DNA from: Acidimicrobiaceae bacterium | Lineage (GTDB): Bacteria; Actinomycetota; Acidimicrobiia; Acidimicrobiales; RAAP-2 | NCBI GenBank assembly: GCA_003135595.1 | Contig: PLCI01000017.1 | Span: 1-8,376, forward strand | Direction of reading: 5' to 3' | Length of the DNA stretch: 8,376 nucleotides | In this document: one piece after another, positions 1-8,360 of the stretch | How the letters are laid out: each line of letters opens with the position of its first letter | Position numbering within the stretch: the first letter of the stretch is position 1 | Made by a program: the position numbers and the translations under genes | The notes under the pieces: model-generated | The model's database searches: none | Told to the model about the DNA's origin: nothing | Seen by the model: the letters and a program-made list of their open reading frames with translations, nothing else

Positions 1-370
1 TCGCCTGGGCGAGCTCGTCGGCACCTGCCACTCGCTCCTTCAGCAGGTACGCGCGCCCCGCGGAGCCCTCCTCGAGCAGCGCGAGGGCGTAGGTCGGCGA
101 GGTGTACTGGCTGAGGACGACGACACCGATCTCGGGGTGGTGCTCGCGCACCCAGGAGGCCGCGCGCAGCCCCTCGTCCGTCCCTGTCGGCGGCATCCGG
201 ATGTCCGTCACGACGACGTCGGGCTTTGCCTCGTCGACGAGTGCGAGCAGCTCGGGCAGGTCGCCGGCAACGCCCGCGATCTCCAGGTCGTCCTCGGCGT
301 CGACGAGGCGCGAGATGCCCTCGCGCAGCAGCGCGTTGTCCTCCGCGAGCACCACCCGGACCGTTGCCAC
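1..370 (-). CDS. Response regulator, NarL/FixJ-type, N-terminal receiver domain (partial, C-terminus off the left edge)
   Basis: Reading the minus strand from a GTG at 370 gives 123 uninterrupted codons of a CheY-like receiver domain. Visible motifs are the acidic pair E10-D11, the phospho-acceptor D56 in TDIRMPPTGTDEGLRAA, the switch residue S87 in VVLSQY, and the conserved K111 in YLLKER. The phrase DIRMPPTxTDEGLRAA is typical of actinobacterial NarL-family regulators, so a C-terminal LuxR-type helix-turn-helix is expected beyond the edge but is not seen. It would be phosphorylated by a histidine kinase and then bind DNA; no kinase is in the window. The start is bounded by an in-frame TAG five codons upstream. 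GTG codons 6 and 7 are alternatives but would cut the first beta strand. The gene is divergent from the permease at 508, and the signal it responds to cannot be told from the sequence. Confidence 0.93.
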   Translation of the reverse strand, partial: MATVRVVLAEDNALLREGISRLVDAEDDLEIAGVAGDLPELLALVDEAKPDVVVTDIRMPPTGTDEGLRAASWVREHHPEIGVVVLSQYTSPTYALALLEEGSAGRAYLLKERVAGADELAQA

Positions 371-507
371 GATCGCGGGAGCCTACCTGGGCTCGTGCGC
401 CGTCAATGGTGCCGACCTCGCGGCCCACGATGTCGCGCACAGCCCCTCGCGGTGGGTTCCGTGACACGTGCCCGCGCCAGTCGAGCGGTGGCACGGCCGT
501 GATCGCC
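371..507. other. Divergent intergenic region between the response regulator and the permease
   Basis: These 137 bases separate two divergently transcribed genes. The minus-strand half carries the promoter candidate for the regulator. For the permease I found no TANNNT hexamer at a usable distance, no strong Shine-Dalgarno sequence and no clear inverted repeat. The plus-strand reading frame stays open back to position 226, but the added sequence is Arg/Pro-rich and overlaps the antisense regulator, so I do not regard it as coding. Confidence 0.5.
380..406 (-). promoter_or_regulatory. Putative promoter of the response regulator, probably leaderless
   Basis: On the minus strand there is TTGACG (401-406, five of six matches to the -35 consensus), a short 15-nt spacer, and TAGGCT (380-385, fitting the actinobacterial -10 pattern TANNNT). 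Only nine bases separate the hexamer from the GTG at 370, so transcription would begin at or next to the start codon. The AGG overlapping the hexamer could instead serve as a poorly spaced ribosome binding site. The spacer is shorter than the usual 16-18 nt, so the -35 call is weaker than the -10 call. Confidence 0.45.
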
Positions 508-3051
508 ATGAGGTGGCGTGCTGCGCGGTACCTCTCCGTGGCGACCCTCCCGCGCCGCCGACGAGGACTCGTGTCGCTCATGGTGCTGCTCGCGCTTGTC
601 GGTGGGGTCTCGATGGGCGCACTGGCCGCAGCGCGACGGACCCAGGCCGCGTACCCGACGTACCTCGCGTCGTCACGGGCGTCGGACCTCCAGCTGTTCG
701 TGTACCGCCTCGCCTCGCCGACAGGCTCGTCGGGACAGGCACTCACCAAGAAGCTCGCTGCGATCCCACAGGTGTCGCACGTGTCGGCGGCGCCGAACAT
801 CTTCCTCGCGATCCACGAGCCCCCGGGCACGCCACAGCCGCCGGCGATCGTCAGCGCCGATGTCAGCTTCATCGGGAGCCAGGGCGGCGCCTACTTCTCC
901 GTGGACCGACCCGTCGTCCAGCAGGGGCGGATGTCGAACCCGCGCTCGCCCGACGAGCTCGTCGCGTCCAAGGACGCCGCGAGGCTTCTCGGCTGGCACG
1001 TCGGCGAGCGGATCGCCTTCGACGTCTACTCCGTCGCGCAGGTCGACACCGCGTCGTCATTCCCCCCGCACGGCCCGCCGGTGGGCCACGCGACCGCGAC
1101 GCTCGTCGGCCTCGTGGACTTCGCAAGCCAGGTGGCCCACGACGACGCCGACCAGTACCCGACGTACGTCCTCGCAACCCCTGCGATGACACACCGATTC
1201 TCGGGGATCGAAGGGTTCACAGCCTACGAGCTGCGCCTGCGAAACGGTCAAGCCGACGTCAGCGTGGTCGAGCGCGAGCTCGCCTCGCCCTCGCTCCTTC
1301 CGCCGGGGTCGGTGTACGCCTTCCACCTGACGTCGATCGTCGAGGGACAGGTGGAGCGCGCGATCCGGCCGGAGAGCATCGCCCTCGCCGTGTTCGGTGC
1401 GATCGCGGCCGCCGCAGCGCTGCTGATCGGCGCGCAGGCCATTCGGCGCCAGGTGTTGGCGTTGCGCAGCGAACTTGTCGTCGCGAGGGCACTCGGTGCG
1501 GACCGCACGGCGCTCGTGATCGCCTCGTCGCTCGACCCGCTCCTCGCGGTCGCCGGTGGTGCCCTGCTTGCGGCAGTCGTGGCCCTCGCGTTGTCGCCGC
1601 TCGCCCCGATTGGCGCGGTGCGAGCGGTCGACCCGTCACCGAGCGTGCACGCGGATTGGGTCGTGCTGGTGGCCGGCATGGCGCTGCTCGTCGTTGTGCT
1701 CGCGGCGTTCGCCGTCGTCAGCGGACTCGCGGTGACCCGCCGGAAGTCTGGGGTCCGCGCCGAGGTGGCGACGAGGCGTTCGGTCGTCTCGGATGCCGCG
1801 GCGAGGGCCGGCCTGCCCGCACCGCTCGTCGCCGGGCTGCGCTTCTCGCTGGAGCGGGGATCTGGCAGGACGCAGGCCCCGGTGCGATCCGCACTCGTGG
1901 CTGCCGTGGTCGCCGTGGTGGTCGTGGTCTCGACCGTCACGTTCGCGTCGGGGCTCGCGACGCTCAACTCGCACCCGCCCCTCTACGGGTGGAACTGGAG
2001 CTACGCGATCGACTCGCCGACGGGTTCGAACGTACCGCCGATCGTCGCGACCGAGCTGCGCAAGGATCCGGACGTGGCGTCGTTCGCCGGGTACACCTTC
2101 GCCAACGCGCTGTTCGACGGCGTCACGGTGCCGATCGACATCAAGAGCGCGAGCTCGAGCCTCGGGCCGGCGCTCCTGGCAGGGCACGATGTCGTCGTTG
2201 GCGAGCGCCAGGTCGTCCTCGGCCAGCTGACGCTCGACCAGCTGCACAAGAAGCTCGGTGACACGGTCACGATCACGTACGGGAACAAGCAGGACTACCC
2301 CGTCTACGTGCCGCCGACGCCCCTGCGAATCGTCGGCATAGCCACGATGCCGGCGATCGGCGCCAGCGGCAACCTGCACACCTCGATGGGGATCGGCGCC
2401 GAGGTAGAGGCCGGGATCGAGCCAGCGGCGTTCCACAACGCCCTCACCTCGCCGGACCCGAACCTCAACGGACCGAGCATGTTCGTGGTGCGGCTCAAGC
2501 CCGGTGTCGCCGCGTCCGACGGCCTGTTATCACTGCGCCGCATCGCGCGGGACGCGACCAGGGTCATGGCCGCGGACCCGAACGTCGGCGGCGTCACGTA
2601 CGCGGTCCTCGGCGCCCAGCGTCCCGCGGAGATCGCGATCTACCAGTCGACCGGCTCGACGCCGGCCGTGCTCGCGCTCGGACTCGCCTTTGGGGCAGTC
2701 GCGGCGCTCGGGCTCGCGCTCGCCTCGTCGGTGCGCCGGCGACGCCGCGACCTCGCGCTGCTCAAGACGCTGGGCTTCCGGCGGCGCCAGCTGGCCGCGA
2801 CGATCGCCTGGCAGGCCTCCACCGTCGCGGTCGTCGGGTCGATCTTCGGCGTGCCGCTCGGGATCGCGCTCGGACGGTGGCTGTGGACCCTGTTCGCACA
2901 GCAGATCAGCGTCGTGCCCGAGCCGACCGTGCCGGTTGCCCAGGTCGTCGTGATCGTCGCGTTGGCCATCGTCCTCGCCAACGTCGTCGCTGCGGTGCCA
3001 GGTCGCATCGCGGCGCGGACGCCGGCTGCGCTCGTGCTTCGCTCCGAGTAG
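508..3051 (+). CDS. ABC transporter permease with two FtsX-like domains (MacB/FtsX type)
   Basis: This is an 847-residue membrane protein. Hydrophobic stretches suggest eight membrane helices, at about residues 20-41, 290-311, 336-363, 384-408, 461-483, 718-741, 765-795 and 811-831. Large polar, probably extracytoplasmic regions lie at about 45-288 and 485-715. This is the duplicated layout of FtsX/MacB-type permeases: one N-terminal helix, a soluble domain, then a three-helix FtsX block, all repeated. The segment RRRRRDLALLKTLGFRRRQL (743-762) is the typical cytoplasmic coupling loop of the second FtsX block, and RSELVVARALGADRTAL (320-336) is its counterpart in the first. Such permeases work with a separate ATPase in lipoprotein or lipid extraction, peptide export or antibiotic resistance; the substrate here is unknown. 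I chose ATG 508 because the basic N-terminus leads directly into the first helix; GTG 499 is a close alternative. No ATPase is encoded nearby in the window. Confidence 0.9.
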   Translation: MRWRAARYLSVATLPRRRRGLVSLMVLLALVGGVSMGALAAARRTQAAYPTYLASSRASDLQLFVYRLASPTGSSGQALTKKLAAIPQVSHVSAAPNIFLAIHEPPGTPQPPAIVSADVSFIGSQGGAYFSVDRPVVQQGRMSNPRSPDELVASKDAARLLGWHVGERIAFDVYSVAQVDTASSFPPHGPPVGHATATLVGLVDFASQVAHDDADQYPTYVLATPAMTHRFSGIEGFTAYELRLRNGQADVSVVERELASPSLLPPGSVYAFHLTSIVEGQVERAIRPESIALAVFGAIAAAAALLIGAQAIRRQVLALRSELVVARALGADRTALVIASSLDPLLAVAGGALLAAVVALALSPLAPIGAVRAVDPSPSVHADWVVLVAGMALLVVVLAAFAVVSGLAVTRRKSGVRAEVATRRSVVSDAAARAGLPAPLVAGLRFSLERGSGRTQAPVRSALVAAVVAVVVVVSTVTFASGLATLNSHPPLYGWNWSYAIDSPTGSNVPPIVATELRKDPDVASFAGYTFANALFDGVTVPIDIKSASSSLGPALLAGHDVVVGERQVVLGQLTLDQLHKKLGDTVTITYGNKQDYPVYVPPTPLRIVGIATMPAIGASGNLHTSMGIGAEVEAGIEPAAFHNALTSPDPNLNGPSMFVVRLKPGVAASDGLLSLRRIARDATRVMAADPNVGGVTYAVLGAQRPAEIAIYQSTGSTPAVLALGLAFGAVAALGLALASSVRRRRRDLALLKTLGFRRRQLAATIAWQASTVAVVGSIFGVPLGIALGRWLWTLFAQQISVVPEPTVPVAQVVVIVALAIVLANVVAAVPGRIAARTPAALVLRSE

Positions 3052-3094
3052 CTGTCGTGTGGGGCGACGCCACGTCGAGCCCATCGACGGCGGC

Positions 3095-3112
3095 TCGCCA
3101 GAGAGCTGGCGA
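3095..3112 (+). terminator. Small perfect hairpin after the permease, possible terminator without a U-tract
   Basis: TCGCCAG (3095-3101) pairs perfectly with CTGGCGA (3106-3112) around the tetraloop AGAG. It lies 44 nt past the permease stop and upstream of the lepA promoter candidate. No run of T follows, so it is not a classical intrinsic terminator; it may be a weak terminator, an RNA-stabilising end, or chance in GC-rich DNA. The octamer ATCGACGG occurs on both sides (3083-3090 and 3112-3119), the right copy sharing one base with the stem. Confidence 0.3.
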
Positions 3113-3146
3113 TCGACGGGTTCACCTCTGCCCAGCTCGGCGTCAA

Positions 3147-3174
3147 ATGACATGCGAACTGGCGCAGGTAACCT
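3147..3174 (+). promoter_or_regulatory. Putative lepA promoter, probably leaderless
   Basis: ATGACA (3147-3152, five of six matches to TTGACA) is followed after 16 nt by TAACCT (3169-3174, a TANNNT-type -10). The first GTG of lepA begins nine bases further on, so the transcript would start at or within a few bases of the start codon. The AGGT overlapping the hexamer is about 14 nt from GTG 3184, too far for a good ribosome binding site. This favours a leaderless start over an SD-led one. The prediction comes from the sequence alone. Confidence 0.5.
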
Positions 3175-3183
3175 GACTCGGCC

Positions 3184-4989
<1,806 letters not shown>

Positions 4990-5032
4990 GAAACGAGAAC
5001 CTGGCGCACCGTGCACCGGGCACACTCCTCAG

Positions 5033-5059
5033 TTGGCACTCAGTAGAGTGGAGTGCCAA
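5033..5059 (+). promoter_or_regulatory. CIRCE operator, HrcA binding site
   Basis: TTGGCACTC (5033-5041), nine spacer bases, and GAGTGCCAA (5051-5059) form a perfect inverted repeat. The arm and spacer lengths are exactly those of CIRCE, whose classical form is TTAGCACTC-N9-GAGTGCTAA. The single change (A to G at position 3) occurs in both arms, so dyad symmetry is kept. It sits 17 nt upstream of the hrcA start codon, where autoregulation is expected. Finding HrcA encoded directly downstream makes the assignment very strong. Confidence 0.95.
5044..5049 (+). promoter_or_regulatory. Possible -10 element of the hrcA operon inside the CIRCE spacer
   Basis: TAGAGT in the CIRCE spacer fits TANNNT. 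Transcription would then begin near 5056-5058, within the right CIRCE arm, leaving a leader of about 20 nt that carries the ribosome binding site at 5066-5070. HrcA bound to the operator would block polymerase directly. No good -35 hexamer is visible 16-18 nt upstream, so this stays a weak prediction. Confidence 0.3.
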
Positions 5060-5065
5060 ACCCCT

Positions 5066-5070
5066 GGAGA
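5066..5070 (+). promoter_or_regulatory. Ribosome binding site that fixes the hrcA start
   Basis: GGAGA lies six bases before the ATG at 5077 and is the best Shine-Dalgarno match seen in the window. The upstream in-frame GTG at 5053 falls inside the right arm of the CIRCE and has no such site, so it is rejected as the start. Confidence 0.75.
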
Positions 5071-5076
5071 CTGCGA

Positions 5077-6168
5077 ATGCCGCGTGCCCACAACTCATCG
5101 GGGCCCCCGCGCCCGTCCGAGGAGCTGGACGGGCGCCGTGCCGCGATCCTCGACGCGGTGGTCGCCGAGTACGTGGAGACCGCCCAGCCGGTCGGGTCCG
5201 CGGCCGTCGCGAGGTCGGCCGGCGTCGGCGTGTCGCCCGCCACGGTCCGCGCCGAGATGGTGGCTCTCGAGCGCGAGGGCTACCTCACCCAGCCGCACAC
5301 GAGCGCGGGCCGGATCCCGACGGACCTCGGCTACCGATTCTTCGTCGACCACCTCTCCGAGCCCGGGGTGCTCGGGCCCACCCAGCGCAGCCAGGTGGCG
5401 CGCTTCTTCAGCCAGGTCCGCGGCGAGATGGAAGAGGTCCTCGAGCGCACGAGCGCGCTGCTCGCCGAGCTCACCAGCCACGCGGCCGTCGTCGTCGGCC
5501 CCTCGCACGACACCGCCAGGATCGTGTCCGCCCAGGTCGTGCGGCTCGCCTCGAGGGTGGGCCTCGTCATCGCCGTCCTCGACGACGGCGCGGTCGAGAA
5601 GGCCACGGTCGAGTTCGACGATGACCTGGCCGACGAGTCACTGTCGGTGGCGTCCGCAGCGCTCGCCGAGCGGTTCGTCGGCCTCGCCTTGCGCGAGGTG
5701 CGCGCCGAGGAGCCCATCGGCCTCGACCCGCTGTCGGCGAGCATCGTGACCAGGTCCCTCGAAGCCGTGGCATCGATCGCGGAGCGTCGCGAGCCTGAGC
5801 ACGTCTTCATCGGCGGCTCGTCTCGCATCGCCTCGTCCTTCGACGCCGTGGAGACCGTGCGCTCGGTGCTCGCGACCCTCGAGCAGCAGCTCGTCGTCGT
5901 GCACCTCTTGAACGACGTGCTCGACAGCGGCCTGTCGGTCGCGATCGGTGGGGAGCACGGCTACGAGCCCCTCGCGAGCTGCGCGGTCATCGTCGCGCCA
6001 ATCGCCATCGAGGGCGCCCCGAGCGGCGTCGTGGGGATCTTGGGCCCGACAAGGATGAACTACCCCGAGGCGATGGCCGCGGCCGAGGTCGTCTCTTCCA
6101 AGCTCTCCCGTCGCTTCGCGTCGGTCCGACACGGCGAGTCCGACCCCGACGAGCCGCGTCGTGGCTGA
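5077..6168 (+). CDS. hrcA: Heat-inducible transcriptional repressor HrcA
   Basis: The 363-residue product is close to the usual HrcA length of about 340-350. An N-terminal winged helix-turn-helix spans about residues 18-92. It contains GSAAVAR, SPATVRAEMVALEREGYL (53-70) and PHTSAGRIPTDLGYRFFVD (73-91), which is the HrcA signature. The GAF-like central and C-terminal regions end in the conserved GPTRMNY (323-329). HrcA is a cytoplasmic repressor that binds CIRCE as a dimer; in studied bacteria its activity depends on the GroEL chaperonin, so misfolded protein relieves repression. The perfect CIRCE just upstream implies autoregulation together with dnaJ and the genes behind it. The start at ATG 5077 rests on the GGAGA site. 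The stop overlaps the dnaJ start by eight bases. The first 17 or so residues, before the helix-turn-helix, are Pro/Ser-rich and variable. Confidence 0.97.
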   Translation: MPRAHNSSGPPRPSEELDGRRAAILDAVVAEYVETAQPVGSAAVARSAGVGVSPATVRAEMVALEREGYLTQPHTSAGRIPTDLGYRFFVDHLSEPGVLGPTQRSQVARFFSQVRGEMEEVLERTSALLAELTSHAAVVVGPSHDTARIVSAQVVRLASRVGLVIAVLDDGAVEKATVEFDDDLADESLSVASAALAERFVGLALREVRAEEPIGLDPLSASIVTRSLEAVASIAERREPEHVFIGGSSRIASSFDAVETVRSVLATLEQQLVVVHLLNDVLDSGLSVAIGGEHGYEPLASCAVIVAPIAIEGAPSGVVGILGPTRMNYPEAMAAAEVVSSKLSRRFASVRHGESDPDEPRRG

Positions 6169-7288
6169 GCGCGACCTCTACGAGCTGCTCGGCGTCGCGC
6201 GCGACGCGACCGACGACGAGCTGAAGCGCGCCTTTCGGCGCAGGGCCCGCGAGCTGCACCCCGACACGAATCCCGATGACCCCGCCGCAGAGGCAGAGTT
6301 CAAGCAGGTCTCGGTCGCCTACGAGATCCTCTCGGACCCCCAGCGCCGCCAGCACTACGACCGGTTCGGTCTCCAGGGCATCATGGGCGGCCAGCCCGGC
6401 GGACCCGAGTGGACGACCTTCGGCGAGGGCGGGCTCGGCGACCTGTTCGAGGCGTTCTTCGGCGCAATGGGTGGCGCCCCGCGGCGCGGCGCCTCGGGCC
6501 CCGCACCAGGCCCGGACGCCGAGGTGACGCTTCGGCTCAGCCTCCTCGACGCCGCCTTCGGTGCCGAGAAGTCCCTCGAGGTGCGCCTGCCCGTCGCGTG
6601 CGACGCGTGCGGCGCGACCGGCGCCGCACCGGGCACGTCGCCGACGACGTGCCCCGACTGCCACGGCACCGGCGAGCTGCGCCGGGTGCGCCAGTCGATC
6701 CTCGGCCAGGTGGTCTCATCGACCGGCTGTCCGACCTGCCACGCCACGGGGGCGACGATCGCCTCGCCCTGCCCGACGTGCCACGGCGAGGGGCGGACCA
6801 CGGTGGCGTCGACGCTGGCCGTCAACGTGCCGGCAGGTGTCGAGGACGGCTCCACCATGCGGCTCACGGGACGAGGCCCCGCGGGGTTCCGCGGCGGGGG
6901 CAACGGCACCCTGTACGTCCACCTCGGCGTCGAGCAGGACGCGCGCTTCGAGCGCGCCGGCGACGACCTGCACGTCGTCGCGTCCGTGTCGATCGCCCAG
7001 GCCGCGCTCGGCACCGTGGCAACGGTCGCGACCCTCGAGGGCGACGAGGCCGTCGACGTCGATCGTGGCACCCAGCCGGGCGCCGTCATCAGGCTGCGCC
7101 AGCGAGGCGTCACGCACCTGCGCGGACGGGGCCGCGGCGACCTCTTGGTCCACGTCGACGTCCAGGTGCCGACCGAGCTCGACGAGGAGTCCGAGACGAT
7201 GCTGCGCTCGCTCGCCGAGCACCGCAAAGAGTCCGTCGCCGAGCCACACACGGGCGGCCTGTTCTCGAGACTTCGCACGCGGCATTGA
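6161..7288 (+). CDS. dnaJ: Molecular chaperone DnaJ, type I (Hsp40)
   Basis: The 375-residue product has the complete type I layout. The J domain is at about 3-70 with the HPD triad at 33-35 and YDRFG at 66-70. A Gly/Phe-rich linker runs from about 71 to 118. Four zinc-binding CxxCxGxG-type repeats lie at 147-154, 164-171, 190-197 and 204-211 (two have Ala in place of the first Gly, one has Glu before the last). C-terminal substrate-binding domains follow. It delivers unfolded proteins to DnaK and stimulates its ATPase; no dnaK or grpE lies in this cluster. Position after hrcA matches the dnaJ2-type paralogue of other actinobacteria, which often have a second dnaJ beside dnaK. The GTG start overlaps the end of hrcA by eight bases and has no strong ribosome binding site, so translational coupling is likely. 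Its stop overlaps the rsmE start. Confidence 0.96.
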   Translation: MAERDLYELLGVARDATDDELKRAFRRRARELHPDTNPDDPAAEAEFKQVSVAYEILSDPQRRQHYDRFGLQGIMGGQPGGPEWTTFGEGGLGDLFEAFFGAMGGAPRRGASGPAPGPDAEVTLRLSLLDAAFGAEKSLEVRLPVACDACGATGAAPGTSPTTCPDCHGTGELRRVRQSILGQVVSSTGCPTCHATGATIASPCPTCHGEGRTTVASTLAVNVPAGVEDGSTMRLTGRGPAGFRGGGNGTLYVHLGVEQDARFERAGDDLHVVASVSIAQAALGTVATVATLEGDEAVDVDRGTQPGAVIRLRQRGVTHLRGRGRGDLLVHVDVQVPTELDEESETMLRSLAEHRKESVAEPHTGGLFSRLRTRH

Positions 7289-7998
7289 GCTCGCTTCGCG
7301 CGCGCGCCGACGCCGCGGCACAGGTGTTCGTGGGCGACCTCGCGGCGCTGTCCGTCGACGAGGCGGACCGGCACCACCTCATCCGGGTGCTGCGGCTCCG
7401 CGCTGGCGAGCACGTCGTCGCGTGTGACGGGGCGGGGTCCTGGCTGCTGTGCCGACTCACGAGCGACGGTGCGCTCGAGCCCACAAGCGACGTGGTCACC
7501 GAGCCCGCACCGAGCCCGGCCGTGGCCGTGTGGCTCCCCGCGCTCAAGGGCGACCGAGCCGAATGGGCCATCGCCAAGCTCACCGAGCTCGGCGTCGACG
7601 AGATCGGGCTGCTTCGCTGCGAGCGGGCGTCGGTCCCGCTCCAGGGCGCGGTGACCGAGCGCGTGCTGTCGCGCTGGCGCCGCGTCGCGCGCGAGGCGGC
7701 GTGCCAGTCTCGCCGCACCCGGCTGCCGGCGATCCTCGGCCCGCTCGACGTCGCGTCCGTCGTCGCCAGCGGCGCGATTCGCTGCGACGTGGAGGGCGAG
7801 GCACGCATCCCGGCGCCGCGCGCACTGGCCGTCGGGCCCGAGGGCGGCTGGAGCGAGGCGGAGCGCGGGACGCCTGAGGCGTCGTTCGAGCTCGCCGACG
7901 GCGTGCTGCGGTCCGAGACCGCCGCGGTCGTCGCGGGCGTGGTCGTGTCCGCGCTGCGACGGGGCTCGCCGCACGCCGCTCGCGCCGAGGCGCAATGA
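7285..7998 (+). CDS. rsmE: 16S rRNA (uracil1498-N3)-methyltransferase RsmE
   Basis: The 237-residue product fits the RsmE family length of about 240-250. The N-terminal PUA-like domain includes VFVGDL and RHHLIRVLRLRAGE (29-42). The SPOUT-type methyltransferase domain has the SAM-binding knot motifs GPEGGWSEAE (184-193) and LRSETA (208-213), plus EAACQSRR, where the family usually has EAAEQSxR. The enzyme methylates N3 of U1498 in 16S rRNA, near the decoding centre, on assembled 30S subunits. I chose TTG 7285, which overlaps the dnaJ stop as TTGA and leaves a normal-length N-terminus before VFV. GTG 7324 would begin right at VFV and is less likely. No clear ribosome binding site is seen, so coupled translation from dnaJ is inferred. 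The stop overlaps the next start as ATGA. Confidence 0.93.
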   Translation: MSSLRARADAAAQVFVGDLAALSVDEADRHHLIRVLRLRAGEHVVACDGAGSWLLCRLTSDGALEPTSDVVTEPAPSPAVAVWLPALKGDRAEWAIAKLTELGVDEIGLLRCERASVPLQGAVTERVLSRWRRVAREAACQSRRTRLPAILGPLDVASVVASGAIRCDVEGEARIPAPRALAVGPEGGWSEAERGTPEASFELADGVLRSETAAVVAGVVVSALRRGSPHAARAEAQ

Positions 7999-8360
7999 TG
8001 GTCGAGCACATGTCCGACTGCCTCTTCTGCAGGATCGCGAGCGGCGAGCTCCCGTCCACCCCCGTCGCGGAGTCCGAGCTGGCGTTCGCGTTCCGCGACG
8101 CCGCACCCCAGGCCCCGGTCCACGTCCTCGTGATCCCCAAGGCCCACGTCACCTCCGCGCACACCGTGAGCGATGTGGACGCCCACGTCGTCGGCGAGCT
8201 GGTGCTCCTCGCACAGCGCGTCGCGGCGATCGAGGGCATCGATGGCGAGGATCGCGGGTACCGACTCGTGATGAACGTGGGCGCCGACGCCAACATGTCG
8301 GTGCCGCACCTGCACCTGCACGTCCTCGGCGGCCGCGCGCTGGGCTGGCCGCCCGGATGA
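7995..8360 (+). CDS. HIT family protein, HinT-like purine nucleoside phosphoramidase
   Basis: The 121-residue product is full length for the HinT branch of the histidine triad family. The triad motif HLHLHVLGG is at 105-113, with the three His at 105, 107 and 109, followed by the family-typical ending GRALGWPPG. The N-terminus has CLFCRI (9-14), whose cysteines belong to a zinc site in many bacterial HIT proteins, and the mid-region has APVHVLVIPKAH. HinT enzymes hydrolyse AMP-lysine and other adenosine phosphoramidates in the cytoplasm; the physiological substrate in bacteria is uncertain. The first ATG overlaps the rsmE stop (ATGA), and GAGG lies four bases before it. ATG codons 2 and 6 are possible starts; codon 6 (8010) gives the common MSDCLFC beginning. 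The stop overlaps the next gene's ATG. Confidence 0.95.
   Translation: MMVEHMSDCLFCRIASGELPSTPVAESELAFAFRDAAPQAPVHVLVIPKAHVTSAHTVSDVDAHVVGELVLLAQRVAAIEGIDGEDRGYRLVMNVGADANMSVPHLHLHVLGGRALGWPPG

Noticed and set aside
226..507. N-terminal extension of the permease reading frame back to 226
   Set aside because: The added 94 residues are Arg/Pro-rich, lack any domain character and partly overlap the antisense response regulator gene. The sequence only looks membrane-protein-like from ATG 508 onward.
468..2261. 597-codon open frame on the plus strand in an alternative phase of the permease gene
   Set aside because: It is extremely Arg-rich with no domain or membrane signature, while the overlapping frame encodes a clear permease.
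5053..5076. GTG at 5053 as the start of hrcA
   Set aside because: It lies inside the CIRCE right arm and has no ribosome binding site. The ATG at 5077 has GGAGA six bases upstream.
6409..7284. Extension of the rsmE frame far upstream as a DnaJ-RsmE style fusion
   Set aside because: Upstream of 7285 this frame is an Arg-rich shadow of dnaJ. The RsmE family begins close to the VFVGDL strand, which agrees with TTG 7285.
6355..8106. 583-codon open frame on the minus strand opposite dnaJ, rsmE and HIT
   Set aside because: It spans three well-identified sense genes and is Arg/Ser/Pro-rich, as expected of a shadow frame in GC-rich DNA.
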